From Corynebacterium endometrii (GTDB lineage Bacteria > Actinomycetota > Actinomycetes > Mycobacteriales > Mycobacteriaceae): 64,000 nucleotides of DNA. Each line of letters begins with the position of its first letter. The first letter of the stretch is position 1. The position numbers were made by a program, and so were the translations under genes. The stretch covers positions 1,860,001 to 1,924,000 of the forward strand of contig NZ_CP039247.1 in assembly GCF_004795735.1 (NCBI RefSeq), given 5' to 3'. The notes beneath the pieces are model-generated. The model did no database searches. It saw nothing but the letters and a program-made list of their open reading frames with translations, and was not told the origin of the DNA. Shown here one piece after another: positions 34,465-43,014 of this stretch.

Positions 34465-35487
34465 ATGACTTTGCAAACGTACTTTGGTATCCGCGCCCGC
34501 GGCCTCGAGCTGGTGGCGCAGGCTGAGGGCGTGCCCAAGTCAGATCTGGTGGGCTGGGGGGCTTCACCGGACGAGGCGGATGAGCTTCTGGGCCTGTTCG
34601 CCGTGTACTTCGGGGATACGCCGTACACCGTTATCCAGGCCAAGGCCCGGCGCACGGACCACGGCTACTTCGACCTGCTGCGCATCGAGCGGCACGTCAA
34701 GAAGGTCAAGCACGCGTTGAAGCGGTGGAAGCTTCGCCGGACGCTGTGCGAGACGCCGGCGCACATGATTGACTCCGTGGCCAGGGCCGAATTGGCGAAG
34801 CTGAAAAAGCCCAAGAAGGATCCGGAGTTCGGCGTGGCCATCCGGCGCTACGAGAGATACCGCCAGATTGTGATAACCGGCGCGCCACTGACCATGGAAA
34901 GCTTCTGGCAGACCCAGGACGGCAGCATCGAACGCTTCGAGAACACCGTCTTCGATGGGGTGGGCGCGCCCTCCGTGGCCGTCAACATGATAGTCACCCT
35001 TGACCAGCATGACCAGATTGTGGACGGCGACGGTGAGGAAATCACGCTTCGCACCACCAACGGCGCGACGATGACGGGCGCGCAATACCTCAACATGCGA
35101 CTGGCAGAACACGGATACGTGCTTCTAGTTCACCCGGTGGAGGGCAAGTGCAATCTCTACCGCACGCAGCGCTTCGCCAATCCGAAGCAGAGGCACGCGG
35201 CGTCCATCATGAATCCCACGTGCTCCACGCCCGGGTGCCGCAAACCCGCCACCGAATGCCAGGTGCACCACGTGGTCGCCTATAAAAACGGCGGGGATAC
35301 CAACATGAACTCCACCGTCATGGCCTGCGGGTATCACAACGGCGTCAACGGCGATGACCCGGACTTTACCCCGCGTGGGCGGATGGAGATCGCCGCCGGG
35401 ATTGGCGCGTGGCGCCCGCCATGGGGCGGGCCTCTGCTGTTCAACGAATCGGCCTTCCGCTTCCCAGCCGCCGCGAAAATCTCCTAA
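34465..35487 (+). CDS. HNH endonuclease-domain protein (13E12/DUF222-like)
   Basis: A 340-residue protein. The C-terminal HNH fold is clear: two Cys in CSTPGCRKPATE, VHHVVAYKNGGDTNMNS, and ACGYHNGVN, with paired Cys and His that bind a metal. The N-terminal 220 residues are charged and helical, as in the DUF222/13E12 proteins abundant in actinobacteria, whose role is unknown. The gene is separate from the restriction pair (78 bp gap, own promoter). A hairpin separates it from the convergent LysE-type gene. Confidence 0.8.
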   Translation: MTLQTYFGIRARGLELVAQAEGVPKSDLVGWGASPDEADELLGLFAVYFGDTPYTVIQAKARRTDHGYFDLLRIERHVKKVKHALKRWKLRRTLCETPAHMIDSVARAELAKLKKPKKDPEFGVAIRRYERYRQIVITGAPLTMESFWQTQDGSIERFENTVFDGVGAPSVAVNMIVTLDQHDQIVDGDGEEITLRTTNGATMTGAQYLNMRLAEHGYVLLVHPVEGKCNLYRTQRFANPKQRHAASIMNPTCSTPGCRKPATECQVHHVVAYKNGGDTNMNSTVMACGYHNGVNGDDPDFTPRGRMEIAAGIGAWRPPWGGPLLFNESAFRFPAAAKIS

Positions 35488-35512
35488 CCGGCCGCTGGCA
35501 GCGATGCAGCCC

Positions 35513-35537
35513 AGGCGCAGAGCCCCTGCGCCTTCTT
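35513..35537. terminator. Hairpin between the convergent HNH and LysE-type genes
   Basis: AGGCGCAG (35513-35520) and CTGCGCCT (35526-35533), loop AGCCC, followed on the plus strand by TCTT. Confidence 0.6.
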
Positions 35538-35557
35538 GGCATGCGCTGGAGTGCAGG

Positions 35558-36205
35558 CTAGCGGGCAATCGCCACGATGCCATTGGCCACCAGCACGGCG
35601 CCAGCAATAAGGAAGAAGGACCCGGCCACGATGTCAATCCATGGGCCGGCGGCCAGCATGCGCCGGCGCAGGGCGTTGGTGGAAATCACGAAACTCAGCA
35701 GCAAAAAGAGCGCCAACGCGGACAGGCCCAGGCTCAAGATGAGCAGCACCGCCAGTCCAAGGGTTGGGTTGGCCGGCAGGTGCGGGGCCACGAGGGCGGC
35801 CAGGAAGAGAACTATTTTCGGGTTGGACAGGTTGGTAAGCAGCCCAGTGCGAAAACTAGACCAGGGGGAGCCGAGGGACGCCTCGGCGGCGGCGACGGAA
35901 ACCGGCGGCGTTGTTCGCTGCGCCCAGCCGCCACGCACCATGTTAAACCCCATCCACACCAGCCACGCGCCGCCGATGAGCTGGACGAATCCCAGGATCT
36001 CCGGGAACGCGGTCAGCACCGCCGCCGCGCCCAGAACGGTCAGGGTGCACCACATGAGCACGCCCACCTGGATTCCCAGGGAGGCGGCGACGGCGTGGCG
36101 GCGGGACTTGGTGGCCATGCGAGTGACCAGAATAATGTCCGGCCCGGGCGAGGCCGCCCCGGCCAGGTTCAGCAGCATGATGGTCAGGTAAGCGCTCAGG
36201 CTCAC
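35558..36205 (-). CDS. LysE/RhtB-family amino acid exporter
   Basis: A 215-residue membrane protein with about six helices, exporting an amino acid or similar metabolite. Family features: NLAGAASPGPDIILV in the first helix, LIGGAWLVWMGFNMVRGG, and FRTGLLTNLSNPKIVLFL. The GTG at 36205 is preceded by GGGGAG and starts VSLSAYLTIML, the usual LysE start; the longer frame begins inside the ankyrin gene. It starts five bases after the stop of the ankyrin gene, so the two form an operon. Confidence 0.88.
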   Translation of the reverse strand: MSLSAYLTIMLLNLAGAASPGPDIILVTRMATKSRRHAVAASLGIQVGVLMWCTLTVLGAAAVLTAFPEILGFVQLIGGAWLVWMGFNMVRGGWAQRTTPPVSVAAAEASLGSPWSSFRTGLLTNLSNPKIVLFLAALVAPHLPANPTLGLAVLLILSLGLSALALFLLLSFVISTNALRRRMLAAGPWIDIVAGSFFLIAGAVLVANGIVAIAR

Positions 36206-36209
36206 CGGG

Positions 36210-36617
36210 CTACTCCCCTGCGGCGCCCGCGGCGCCGGAATCGGCCGTGAAGCGCTCCACCAAGTCGGCGCGCTCAAACATCCGCGCGGTGTCGAGGGCG
36301 GATGGGGAGCCGGCTTGGGGGTCGGCACCGGCGGCCAGCAGGGCGTCAATCACCGCGTCTTCCTTCTTGAATACGGCGCCCGCCAGCGGCGATTGGCCGC
36401 GGTCATTGAGCAGGTTAACGTCCGCCCCGGCCTTGGCCAGGGCGGCGACCAGCTCGGCATGGCCGTGATACGCGGCGAGCATGACAAAAGACTGTCCGTT
36501 TTCATTCACGAGATTGACGTTAAGGCCCTCACCGACATAGTCCACGAGGTTCATGTCGCCATTGCGGGCGAAATCAAACAGCTTCGTGGCAAAGTCCACT
36601 AATTCCTTATCATCCAT
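36210..36617 (-). CDS. Ankyrin-repeat protein
   Basis: A 135-residue protein with about three ankyrin repeats: GLNVNLVNENGQSFVMLAAYHGH, AGADVNLLNDRGQSPLAGAVFK and the shorter LLAAGADPQAGSPSALDTAR. Ankyrin proteins bind other proteins; no enzymatic domain is present. It has a -10 (TACACT) seven bases before the ATG. It precedes the LysE-type exporter. Confidence 0.85.
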   Translation of the reverse strand: MDDKELVDFATKLFDFARNGDMNLVDYVGEGLNVNLVNENGQSFVMLAAYHGHAELVAALAKAGADVNLLNDRGQSPLAGAVFKKEDAVIDALLAAGADPQAGSPSALDTARMFERADLVERFTADSGAAGAAGE

Positions 36618-36624
36618 GCGCCCA

Positions 36625-36630
36625 AGTGTA
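36625..36630 (-). promoter_or_regulatory. -10 element of a probably leaderless transcript (ankyrin gene)
   Basis: TACACT on the minus strand, seven bases before the ATG at 36617. Confidence 0.45.
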
Positions 36631-36635
36631 ACGCT

Positions 36636-37604
36636 TTAGCCAGCAAGCTCCGCAATTCGGCGCACGGCCGCCTCGATGGCAAACATGTCATTCTTACCTG
36701 ACTGCCCCTTGACGTCATAGTCCAGCTCATCCATGAGGATGACGGCCTTGGTGACGTTATCAGCGGACCACCGCCTAGCTACCGGCATGGTCATCTTCAC
36801 CACGAAGGGGTTGAGCCCAGTCTGCTTGGCCACGGCGAAATGGTCCCCGCGGGCGGTATAGAGGCGGGCCACCACCCCCACCTTGTTGGCCAGCGCGGCG
36901 GCAATGGCCACGGGGGACGCCCCGAGTTGGAGGGCGCGGCGGCATGAGGAGACGGCGGCGTTGGTCTTGCCGGCCACGGCGGCATCGGCGATATCCCAGT
37001 TCGCCACCTCCGCGATTCCCGTGTAGTAATTCTGCACCGCCTCGCGTGTGACGTTGCCACCCGTGTCGAACACCAGCTGCGAGACGGCGGAGGCCAGCTC
37101 GCGCAGGTCGGAACCCACGCCGTCCAGCACGGCGTGAATCACGTCCGGTGTAGGGCGCACATTATGGGAGGCGAACTCCTGAGTCACCCAGCGCGGCAGC
37201 GCGTCCGGGTAAAGAGAGTAGACCTCATGGGTTTGCGCCAGTTTGCCCAGCTTGGCCAGAAGCTCGGGCGGCTTCTTCTTGCCTTTCATGGTTTTAGCGG
37301 TCACGTGGTAGACGACCACCAGCGTCATCCCCGGCGCGGGGTTGAGCGCGGCCTGGGCCAGGACCTCGATAATGTCTTTGCCCACGCGTTCGGCGTCGGT
37401 GATGACGATGACTCGGTTGTCGCCGAACAGGGAGGGGCTGGTGGCTTCGAGGATTTCGCCCTGGGTGACCTCGGCGGCGCGGAGCTTTGTGATTTCGGGG
37501 GCTGCACCGGCTTCGTCGGCGGCGGCCTTTTGGATGGCAAGGCGGGCGCGCTCGGCGAGGAATTCATCGTCGCCGACGATAAGGTGTACGGGTGCTAAAG
37601 CCAT
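36636..37604 (-). CDS. holA: DNA polymerase III delta subunit
   Basis: A 322-residue clamp-loader subunit that opens the sliding clamp. It starts MALAPVHLIVGDDEFLAE, the usual HolA opening, and has the AAA+-like and lid region (PDALPRWVTQEFASHNV, DLRELASAVSQLVFDTGGNV) and a helical C-terminal domain. TAAGAT is placed six bases before the ATG, so the message is probably leaderless. It follows comEC with a 9-bp gap. Confidence 0.93.
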   Translation of the reverse strand: MALAPVHLIVGDDEFLAERARLAIQKAAADEAGAAPEITKLRAAEVTQGEILEATSPSLFGDNRVIVITDAERVGKDIIEVLAQAALNPAPGMTLVVVYHVTAKTMKGKKKPPELLAKLGKLAQTHEVYSLYPDALPRWVTQEFASHNVRPTPDVIHAVLDGVGSDLRELASAVSQLVFDTGGNVTREAVQNYYTGIAEVANWDIADAAVAGKTNAAVSSCRRALQLGASPVAIAAALANKVGVVARLYTARGDHFAVAKQTGLNPFVVKMTMPVARRWSADNVTKAVILMDELDYDVKGQSGKNDMFAIEAAVRRIAELAG

Positions 37605-37610
37605 GGCACC

Positions 37611-37616
37611 ATCTTA
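37611..37616 (-). promoter_or_regulatory. -10 element of a probably leaderless transcript (holA)
   Basis: TAAGAT on the minus strand, six bases before the holA ATG; it lies across the end of comEC. Confidence 0.45.
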
Positions 37617-39320
37617 GAACCTTCCGTCCGCCGCGCGCTGACTGCCATCCGAATAGAGGCGAACGGGGCCGTCACGGTTGGGGTATAGCACGGGGATGCC
37701 GCCCGCGGTGCGGGTGGGCCGGTCCCGCTCGGGGCCGCGTTCGAGCACGATGATGACCTGCGTCCCAGCCGGTATGGGTTCAATGTCTTCTTCCAGGTTG
37801 ACCACGTGTTGCGTCAGCCGCCCGACGTCAACCTCCCCGCCCGCACGCTCCTGCCCGCCCAGCGCGGCCAGGGTGAGCGCAAGAATGGTCACGGCGACGG
37901 TGAGCCTGGGGCGCGCGTAGACCAGCCCCACGAGGATCCAGCCGTACGCGACGATGACGGCCAAGGGTTGGGCGGGCACCGTCGCGATGGGGGCCGCGCG
38001 TGTGCCCAAGGCAACGGTGTTAATCCACCAGGTGAAGGGCTCGATGAGGCAGAGGACTACCTGGGCGGGCACGTCCCACGGCAACAGCGCCAACCCCGCG
38101 GCGGCAAGCCCTAAGATGGTCACCGGAGCGGTGGCCGGGGTGACCAAGACGTTGGCCAGCACGGAGACAATGGAGACCTCCCCGGCCATGAGCGCGATAA
38201 TAGGCATGGTCACTGCGTCCGCGGCTACCGCGACCGCCAGCCCCCTGCCCACGATATCCGGCAGGCCCAGCGGCGCAAAAAGCTTGTAGAGCAGCGGGCT
38301 CAGCGCCACGATTCCGGCGGTGGCGGCGCAAGAGAGCGCAAACCCAAAGTTGGCGGCCAGACCGCTGCTGATGGCCAGGCACACAATGATGGCGATGGCG
38401 AGCGCGTGAACCGGCTCCATCTTGCGGCTGCCCACCACGGCGATAAGCCCCACGATTCCCGTCACCGCCGCGCGCAGCACGGAGGGCTCCGTTCCCACCA
38501 GCCCAACGAACACGGCCAACGCCGCGGCCGCCGCCGCGGTTTGAACGCGCGGGCCCAGGCTGAGCATCCGGCACACGAGCACCGCCGCGGCGCACACCAG
38601 GGTGACATTGGCGCCGGAGACCGCGGAGAGGTGGGATAGGCCCGTCTCGATGTAGAGCTGCTGCTCCGCCTCGCTCTGCAGGGACGTATCCCCCAGCACC
38701 ATCCCCGGGATGAGCCCCTGGCTGGCCTCCCCCACCGTGGAGGCCACCTGTGTGCTGAGCGAGCGCGCGACGTGCTCCGTCCACGCGGCAAAGCCCTCCG
38801 GCGGCGCGGAGGACTCCAGCGTGCCGCTGGCCGTGACCGGGATAAGCCCCGGCTGGGTGGCCGAGGAATAAAAGGCCTTGACGTTTACCCAGGCGCCGGG
38901 GGCGAGGTCCAGGGCGGTGTGCGCGGACGGGTCGAGGAAGACCGTGATGGGCTCGGGCAGCCCGGCCACGTTGAGCTCGAGGATGATGCCGCCGCCCGTC
39001 ACCTCGCGGGGTGCGGAGGCAAGCGTGCCGCCCAGCTGCATGGGGTAATCAAAGTCCTCCGCGCGGTCCTTGCGCGTGGCGGTGAGCACCAGCCCTGCCA
39101 ACCCCACGGCCGCCGAGAGCACGCCCTGGCCGCGCTGCCGGGTAACCCACCCGGCCACAATCGCCGCCGATATGGCCGCGATGGCCAACCAGCCGGCGTC
39201 GAGGATTACCGCCAGGCTCACCGCCCACATCACCAACGCCGCGGGGACCAGGCGAAGCTCCCGCAGGGCAACCTTGGAGCCCTTCTCTACCTGCCCGGAG
39301 CCGGCGCGCACCGCCGTCAC
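37614..39320 (-). CDS. comEC: ComEC/Rec2-family membrane protein (short form)
   Basis: A 568-residue polytopic protein with the competence domain (HLSAVSGANVTLVCAA, GTEPSVLRAAVTG, FALSCAATAGIVALSPLL). In naturally competent bacteria ComEC forms the channel for single-stranded DNA entry. A C-terminal metallo-beta-lactamase-like domain, present in many long forms, is absent: after the last membrane segments only about 85 residues follow. The start overlaps the comEA stop (GTGA). Confidence 0.88.
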   Translation of the reverse strand: MTAVRAGSGQVEKGSKVALRELRLVPAALVMWAVSLAVILDAGWLAIAAISAAIVAGWVTRQRGQGVLSAAVGLAGLVLTATRKDRAEDFDYPMQLGGTLASAPREVTGGGIILELNVAGLPEPITVFLDPSAHTALDLAPGAWVNVKAFYSSATQPGLIPVTASGTLESSAPPEGFAAWTEHVARSLSTQVASTVGEASQGLIPGMVLGDTSLQSEAEQQLYIETGLSHLSAVSGANVTLVCAAAVLVCRMLSLGPRVQTAAAAAALAVFVGLVGTEPSVLRAAVTGIVGLIAVVGSRKMEPVHALAIAIIVCLAISSGLAANFGFALSCAATAGIVALSPLLYKLFAPLGLPDIVGRGLAVAVAADAVTMPIIALMAGEVSIVSVLANVLVTPATAPVTILGLAAAGLALLPWDVPAQVVLCLIEPFTWWINTVALGTRAAPIATVPAQPLAVIVAYGWILVGLVYARPRLTVAVTILALTLAALGGQERAGGEVDVGRLTQHVVNLEEDIEPIPAGTQVIIVLERGPERDRPTRTAGGIPVLYPNRDGPVRLYSDGSQRAADGRF

Positions 39321-40021
39321 AGCGTCACCTGGTCTTCCAATTGCGCAAACTTCGCGGGGCCGATGCCGTTTACGTCAAGCAGCTGCTCGATCGCGGAAAA
39401 CTGGCCAATGGATTCGCGATGCGCGACTATCGCCGCGGCCGTGACCTGGCCTACGCCATTGAGGCCCTCCAGTTCCGCGGCCGTGGCGGTGTTGATGTTG
39501 ACTGTGCCGGGCTGGCCGGTGGGGGCGGCGTCGGACGCAGGGGCAGCGCCGGGGCCCTGGATGGTACTAGGGCCCCGGCCCTGGGGGTTGACGACCAGCT
39601 GCTGGCCGTCCTCGAGGCGCTGGGCCTGGTTGAGCGAGAGCGTATCGGCGTGCGGCGAAGGCTTCGCCTGGGCCAGGGCGTCTGCCACGCGCGCGCCAGC
39701 CTCCAGGGTGTAGAGCCCCGGCGCTTCCACCTCACCCACGACGGAGACCACTAGGCGCTCGGGCTCAGGCACCGCGGTCTGGCTGGCCGCGGGCTGCGTG
39801 GGAAATTCCCCCGGGGCGGAGGTAATCACCGTCTCCTGCTGGCCGCGGCTGCTCACCCCGACCCACGCCACGAGGATGACCACCACCACGCACGCCGCGG
39901 CCACCGCCTGCCACATGGGCACGCGCAAGCGCGGCCGCGGATACTGAATGTCTAACAGGTCCTCTTCGCCCGTCGGCCTGGTCAGTTCGCGCAACCGATT
40001 CGAAATATCTGGCTGACCCAT
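39317..40021 (-). CDS. comEA: ComEA-type helix-hairpin-helix DNA-binding protein
   Basis: About 234 residues from the ATG at 40021: a basic cytosolic N-terminus, one membrane segment (VAAACVVVVILVAWVGV), a SLBB-like domain (VVSVVGEVEAPGLYTLEAGARVADAL), and a C-terminal helix-hairpin-helix pair (INTATAAELEGLNGVGQVTA, NGIGPAKFAQL). ComEA binds DNA on the outer face of the membrane. The start is uncertain because no ribosome binding site is obvious; a frame from 40120 would cross a DnaA box. Overlaps comEC. Confidence 0.85.
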   Translation of the reverse strand: MGQPDISNRLRELTRPTGEEDLLDIQYPRPRLRVPMWQAVAAACVVVVILVAWVGVSSRGQQETVITSAPGEFPTQPAASQTAVPEPERLVVSVVGEVEAPGLYTLEAGARVADALAQAKPSPHADTLSLNQAQRLEDGQQLVVNPQGRGPSTIQGPGAAPASDAAPTGQPGTVNINTATAAELEGLNGVGQVTAAAIVAHRESIGQFSAIEQLLDVNGIGPAKFAQLEDQVTL

Positions 40022-40073
40022 ACACGCCACTGAACCAGCCCGCGCGGATGACTTACCAGCCCGGCGGGCGCGC

Positions 40074-40122
40074 CTGTGGATAACCAAACCGCGCACCCCC
40101 GTTCGCGCACGATTATCCACAG
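40074..40122. promoter_or_regulatory. Pair of inverted perfect DnaA boxes
   Basis: CTGTGGATAA (40074-40083) and TTATCCACAG (40113-40122) form a 10-bp inverted repeat with a 29-base spacer. Each contains the perfect DnaA box TTATCCACA. They lie in the comEA upstream region, after the degV-like gene. Confidence 0.55.
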
Positions 40123-40180
40123 ATTTTCAGCCGCAGCGCCCCTCCCCTGGACATTCCTGCAACGGCCTATTAGAGGCAGG

Positions 40181-41029
40181 TCAACGCCTTTGATTGGCGG
40201 GAGTGGGCTCAGGCGCCTCGGAACTAAAGACCACGGACACGGCAATGGCGCCCGGGCCGGCGTGCACGGCGATCACCTCGTTTAAGGGGCAGGTGATAAA
40301 GGAGGTGCCCTCGGGCAGGGCCTGCTCAAGGAGTTCGCGAAGCAGCTCCGCGGGCTCGGGGGCGTTGCAATGCTGGATGGCTACAAACGCCGGCTCGCCA
40401 TCCGCGCGCTCCGCGACCAGCTCCACCAGCTTGGAAAACGCCTTGGTCTGCGTGCGGGTCTTGCCCACCAGCTCCAGCTTGCCGTCCGTAATCGACATAA
40501 TCGGCTTGGTGGCCAGCAACGCAGTGGACAGCATCGCGGTGGTCGCGGACATACGGCCGGATTTTCGCAGCGCATCGATGGACTGGATGTACGCCCAGGT
40601 CTTTGCCCGCCTGAGCGTATCCTGCGCGGCCTCGAAGCATTCCTGCACGTCGGCGCCGTCAAGCGCCAGCCGGGCCGCCGCCATTGCCGCGGCACCCATG
40701 ACCATGCCCGCGGATTCGGAATCTATGACCCGGATCTTGTCCTCATCGAACACGCCCGAGGCGTTGACCGCCTGGGAATACGTCGAAGACAAGACCTTCG
40801 ATAAGTGGATGGCCACCACTCCATCGTCCTGGCCATCGCGGCGGGAACGCTCCATGGCGCGGCCGTACGCCGCCGCCAGCTCCAACGCCGAAAGGCCGGA
40901 GGTGGACCGCTCCGTGCCGTCCTTGCCCTGCCCCGCCATCACGTGCAGGTCGATGACGTCTATCCCCAGCTCATCGACAACGTCCTGCGGCAAGCTCGCG
41001 GACGCGTCCGTTACTACTTGAACCGTCAC
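40181..41029 (-). CDS. DegV-family fatty-acid-binding protein
   Basis: A 282-residue protein of the DegV/FakB family: VQVVTDASASLPQDV at the N-terminus, a middle STSGLSALELAAAYG, and SGRMSATTAMLSTALLATKP in the second half. DegV proteins hold a fatty acid in a cleft; FakB members present it to a FakA kinase, but no fakA is next to this gene. GTG start overlaps the gpgP stop (GTGA). Confidence 0.9.
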   Translation of the reverse strand: MTVQVVTDASASLPQDVVDELGIDVIDLHVMAGQGKDGTERSTSGLSALELAAAYGRAMERSRRDGQDDGVVAIHLSKVLSSTYSQAVNASGVFDEDKIRVIDSESAGMVMGAAAMAAARLALDGADVQECFEAAQDTLRRAKTWAYIQSIDALRKSGRMSATTAMLSTALLATKPIMSITDGKLELVGKTRTQTKAFSKLVELVAERADGEPAFVAIQHCNAPEPAELLRELLEQALPEGTSFITCPLNEVIAVHAGPGAIAVSVVFSSEAPEPTPANQRR

Positions 41030-41727
41030 TGGTTATCAGCCCCAGCCCCGCCGGGGACCTTGGCACCCATGTTCCAGCCGTCAAAGTACCAGGTAGCGCC
41101 CTCCACATTGCCGGCGTTAAAGTCCACGGAGGACTCGGCCTTTTCCGGGTTGAACGCCGGGCGGGCCGTGAGCTGCGCCCAGTGCGTGTTCTTCAGGCCG
41201 GACAAAATGCCGTACTGGGATACCTCCAAGCCCAGCAGGTGGCAGGTCAGCGCCGCGATGGTGCCACCGTGGGCCACCACCAGGACGGTCCCGTCATTCC
41301 ACTCCGCGTAATCACGCATGAGCTCATCGATAACCGGGCGGGCGCGCTCAGCGACCTGGACGCGGGATTCCCCCTCGGGCGGAGCCCAGGTTGGATCGTG
41401 GCGCCAAATGGCGCGGGCGCCGGGAAACTCGAGATCGACCTCGGAGGAGGCCATGCCCTGCCACCGCCCCAGGTGCGTCTCGCGCAGGCGCTCATCCACC
41501 GTAAACTCCACGCCCAGCTCCTCGGCTACCACGCGCGCCGTTTCTTTAGCGCGCACCAGGTCCGAGGCGATAATCCGGGAAACGCCCTGGCCAGCCAGCA
41601 GGCGTGCCGCCGCCGACGCCTGGGTGTAGCCCTCATCGGAAAGCTCCGTATCCAGGTGACCCTGCATACGTCCGGTGGCGTTATACGTAGTCTGACCGTG
41701 GCGGATCAGAATCAGGCGGCGGCTCAT
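41026..41727 (-). CDS. gpgP: Histidine phosphatase, probably glucosyl-3-phosphoglycerate phosphatase
   Basis: A 233-residue protein of the phosphoglycerate-mutase-like superfamily. The catalytic LIRHGQTTYN has His10; the second histidine lies in VLVVAHGGTIAA. In mycobacteria and corynebacteria the gene in this position (after rsfS) is GpgP, which dephosphorylates glucosyl-3-phosphoglycerate on the way to glucosylglycerate and methylglucose polysaccharides; the assignment rests on this synteny. It begins six bases after the rsfS stop. Confidence 0.85.
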   Translation of the reverse strand: MSRRLILIRHGQTTYNATGRMQGHLDTELSDEGYTQASAAARLLAGQGVSRIIASDLVRAKETARVVAEELGVEFTVDERLRETHLGRWQGMASSEVDLEFPGARAIWRHDPTWAPPEGESRVQVAERARPVIDELMRDYAEWNDGTVLVVAHGGTIAALTCHLLGLEVSQYGILSGLKNTHWAQLTARPAFNPEKAESSVDFNAGNVEGATWYFDGWNMGAKVPGGAGADNQ

Positions 41728-41733
41728 GGGGTA

Positions 41734-42204
41734 TTAGAACTCCTCATCCTCTTCAGGCATGGTTTCTGCCAGAGGAATCTCGTCGATTGACTCAACGTCA
41801 CGAGTATTGACTTCCTGCGCCCACTCGCCCGGGCGGGAAGGGGGCTCTATGCCCTCAATCTCCACCAGCGGGCAATCATGGTACAGGCGGTCGAGGCCGT
41901 AATAGTCGCGCTCCCCTTCGCGCTGAACGTGCACCACGATGTTGCCGTAATCCAGCAGCACCCAGCGGTTTTCACGATGGCCCTCCCGGCGTTTCGGCTC
42001 GAAGCCTTCCTTGGTCAGCTCATCTTCAACCTCTTCAACGATGGAGCGCACCTGGCGCTCATTGTCGGCGGAAGCGATGACAAAGACCTCAGTGATAGCC
42101 AGCACGTTAGAAACGTCAATGGCGGCGATGTTAGAACCCAGCTTTTCCTGGGCAGCGTGCGCCGCGATGGTGGCCATGCGCTGAGCAACGTCAGTAATAG
42201 ACAA
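41734..42204 (-). CDS. rsfS: Ribosome silencing factor
   Basis: A 156-residue RsfS/YbeB protein that binds L14 and blocks subunit joining under starvation. Family motifs: NIAAIDVSNVLAITEVFVIASADNE (N-terminal half), REGHRENRWVLLDYGNIVVHV, and YGLDRLYHDCP. The start is TTG at 42204, with AAAAGGA seven bases before it. A C-terminal acidic tail follows. First gene of rsfS-gpgP-degV. Confidence 0.93.
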   Translation of the reverse strand: MSITDVAQRMATIAAHAAQEKLGSNIAAIDVSNVLAITEVFVIASADNERQVRSIVEEVEDELTKEGFEPKRREGHRENRWVLLDYGNIVVHVQREGERDYYGLDRLYHDCPLVEIEGIEPPSRPGEWAQEVNTRDVESIDEIPLAETMPEEDEEF

Positions 42205-42237
42205 TGAGTGTTCCTTTTCAAACTCTCTACAATAATC

Positions 42238-42253
42238 AGGGTTAAACTACCCT
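42238..42253. repeat. Short inverted repeat upstream of rsfS
   Basis: AGGGT-TAAACT-ACCCT, 34 bases upstream of the rsfS TTG. It may be part of the promoter region; too short to assign. Confidence 0.3.
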
Positions 42254-42312
42254 ATTCTTGCACGTTGACGCGACTAATACATAGTTTCCACAACCGCATC
42301 CACGCCGCACGG

Positions 42313-42942
42313 CTACAGCGGACGGACGGGATGCGGGGTATACAACCGGTTCTTGGCGATGTACTGCACCACGCCGTCCGGCACCAGGTACCACACCGGC
42401 TCACCTTGGGATGCGCGCTCGCGGCAGGCGGTGGAGGAAATCGCCATGGCGGGAATGTCCACGAGGTCCACGTTGTCCCGGTACTCTTCCGGCAGCATGT
42501 CCTTGGTCAGCTCGTATCCGGGGCGGGTCACGCCCACGAAGCGGGCCATTTCCAGCATGTCATCCCAGTCGCGCCAGGACATGATGGAACTCATGGCGTC
42601 GGCGCCGGTAATGAAGAAAAGTTCATCGTCGGGAAAGATTTCGCGCAGATCCCGCAGGGTATCGATGGTGTACGTGGCCCCGCCGCGGTCGATGTCCACT
42701 CGCGATACTGTAAAACGCGGGTTGGAGGCCGTGGCCACCATGGTCATCAGGTAGCGATGCTCCGCCGCGCTTACCTCACGGTCGGCCTTCTGCCACGGCT
42801 GGCCTGTGGGGACAAAGACCACCTCATCGAGGCTGAATAGATGAGCCACTTCGCTCGCCGCCACGAGGTGGCCGTTGTGGATGGGATCGAAGGTTCCGCC
42901 CATGATGCCAATTCTGCGGCGTGCGGGCTGGTTAACTGTCAT
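42313..42942 (-). CDS. nadD: Nicotinate-nucleotide adenylyltransferase
   Basis: A 209-residue enzyme that makes deamido-NAD from nicotinate mononucleotide and ATP. The nucleotidyltransferase motif [11 protein letters not shown] lies at residues 15-25 and the C-terminal [13 protein letters not shown] corresponds to the ISSTxxR motif. TATACT is located eight bases before the ATG. Confidence 0.96.
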   Translation of the reverse strand: MTVNQPARRRIGIMGGTFDPIHNGHLVAASEVAHLFSLDEVVFVPTGQPWQKADREVSAAEHRYLMTMVATASNPRFTVSRVDIDRGGATYTIDTLRDLREIFPDDELFFITGADAMSSIMSWRDWDDMLEMARFVGVTRPGYELTKDMLPEEYRDNVDLVDIPAMAISSTACRERASQGEPVWYLVPDGVVQYIAKNRLYTPHPVRPL

Positions 42943-42950
42943 GGCAGAAA

Positions 42951-42956
42951 AGTATA
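42951..42956 (-). promoter_or_regulatory. -10 element of nadD
   Basis: TATACT on the minus strand, eight bases before the ATG at 42942, no ribosome binding site in between. Confidence 0.45.
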
Positions 42957-43014
42957 ACCCGAACGCCCGCCGGGCCGCGCCCCTACGGCGCCACCGGCAG
43001 ACGAGCGGGTTAGC

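Noticed and set aside
32209-35487. Prophage or integrative element around the restriction genes
   Set aside because: No integrase, phage structural gene, tRNA target or flanking direct repeats were seen.
40074-40122. A replication origin
   Set aside because: Two DnaA boxes alone, with no AT-rich unwinding region and no dnaA/dnaN genes, do not make an origin.
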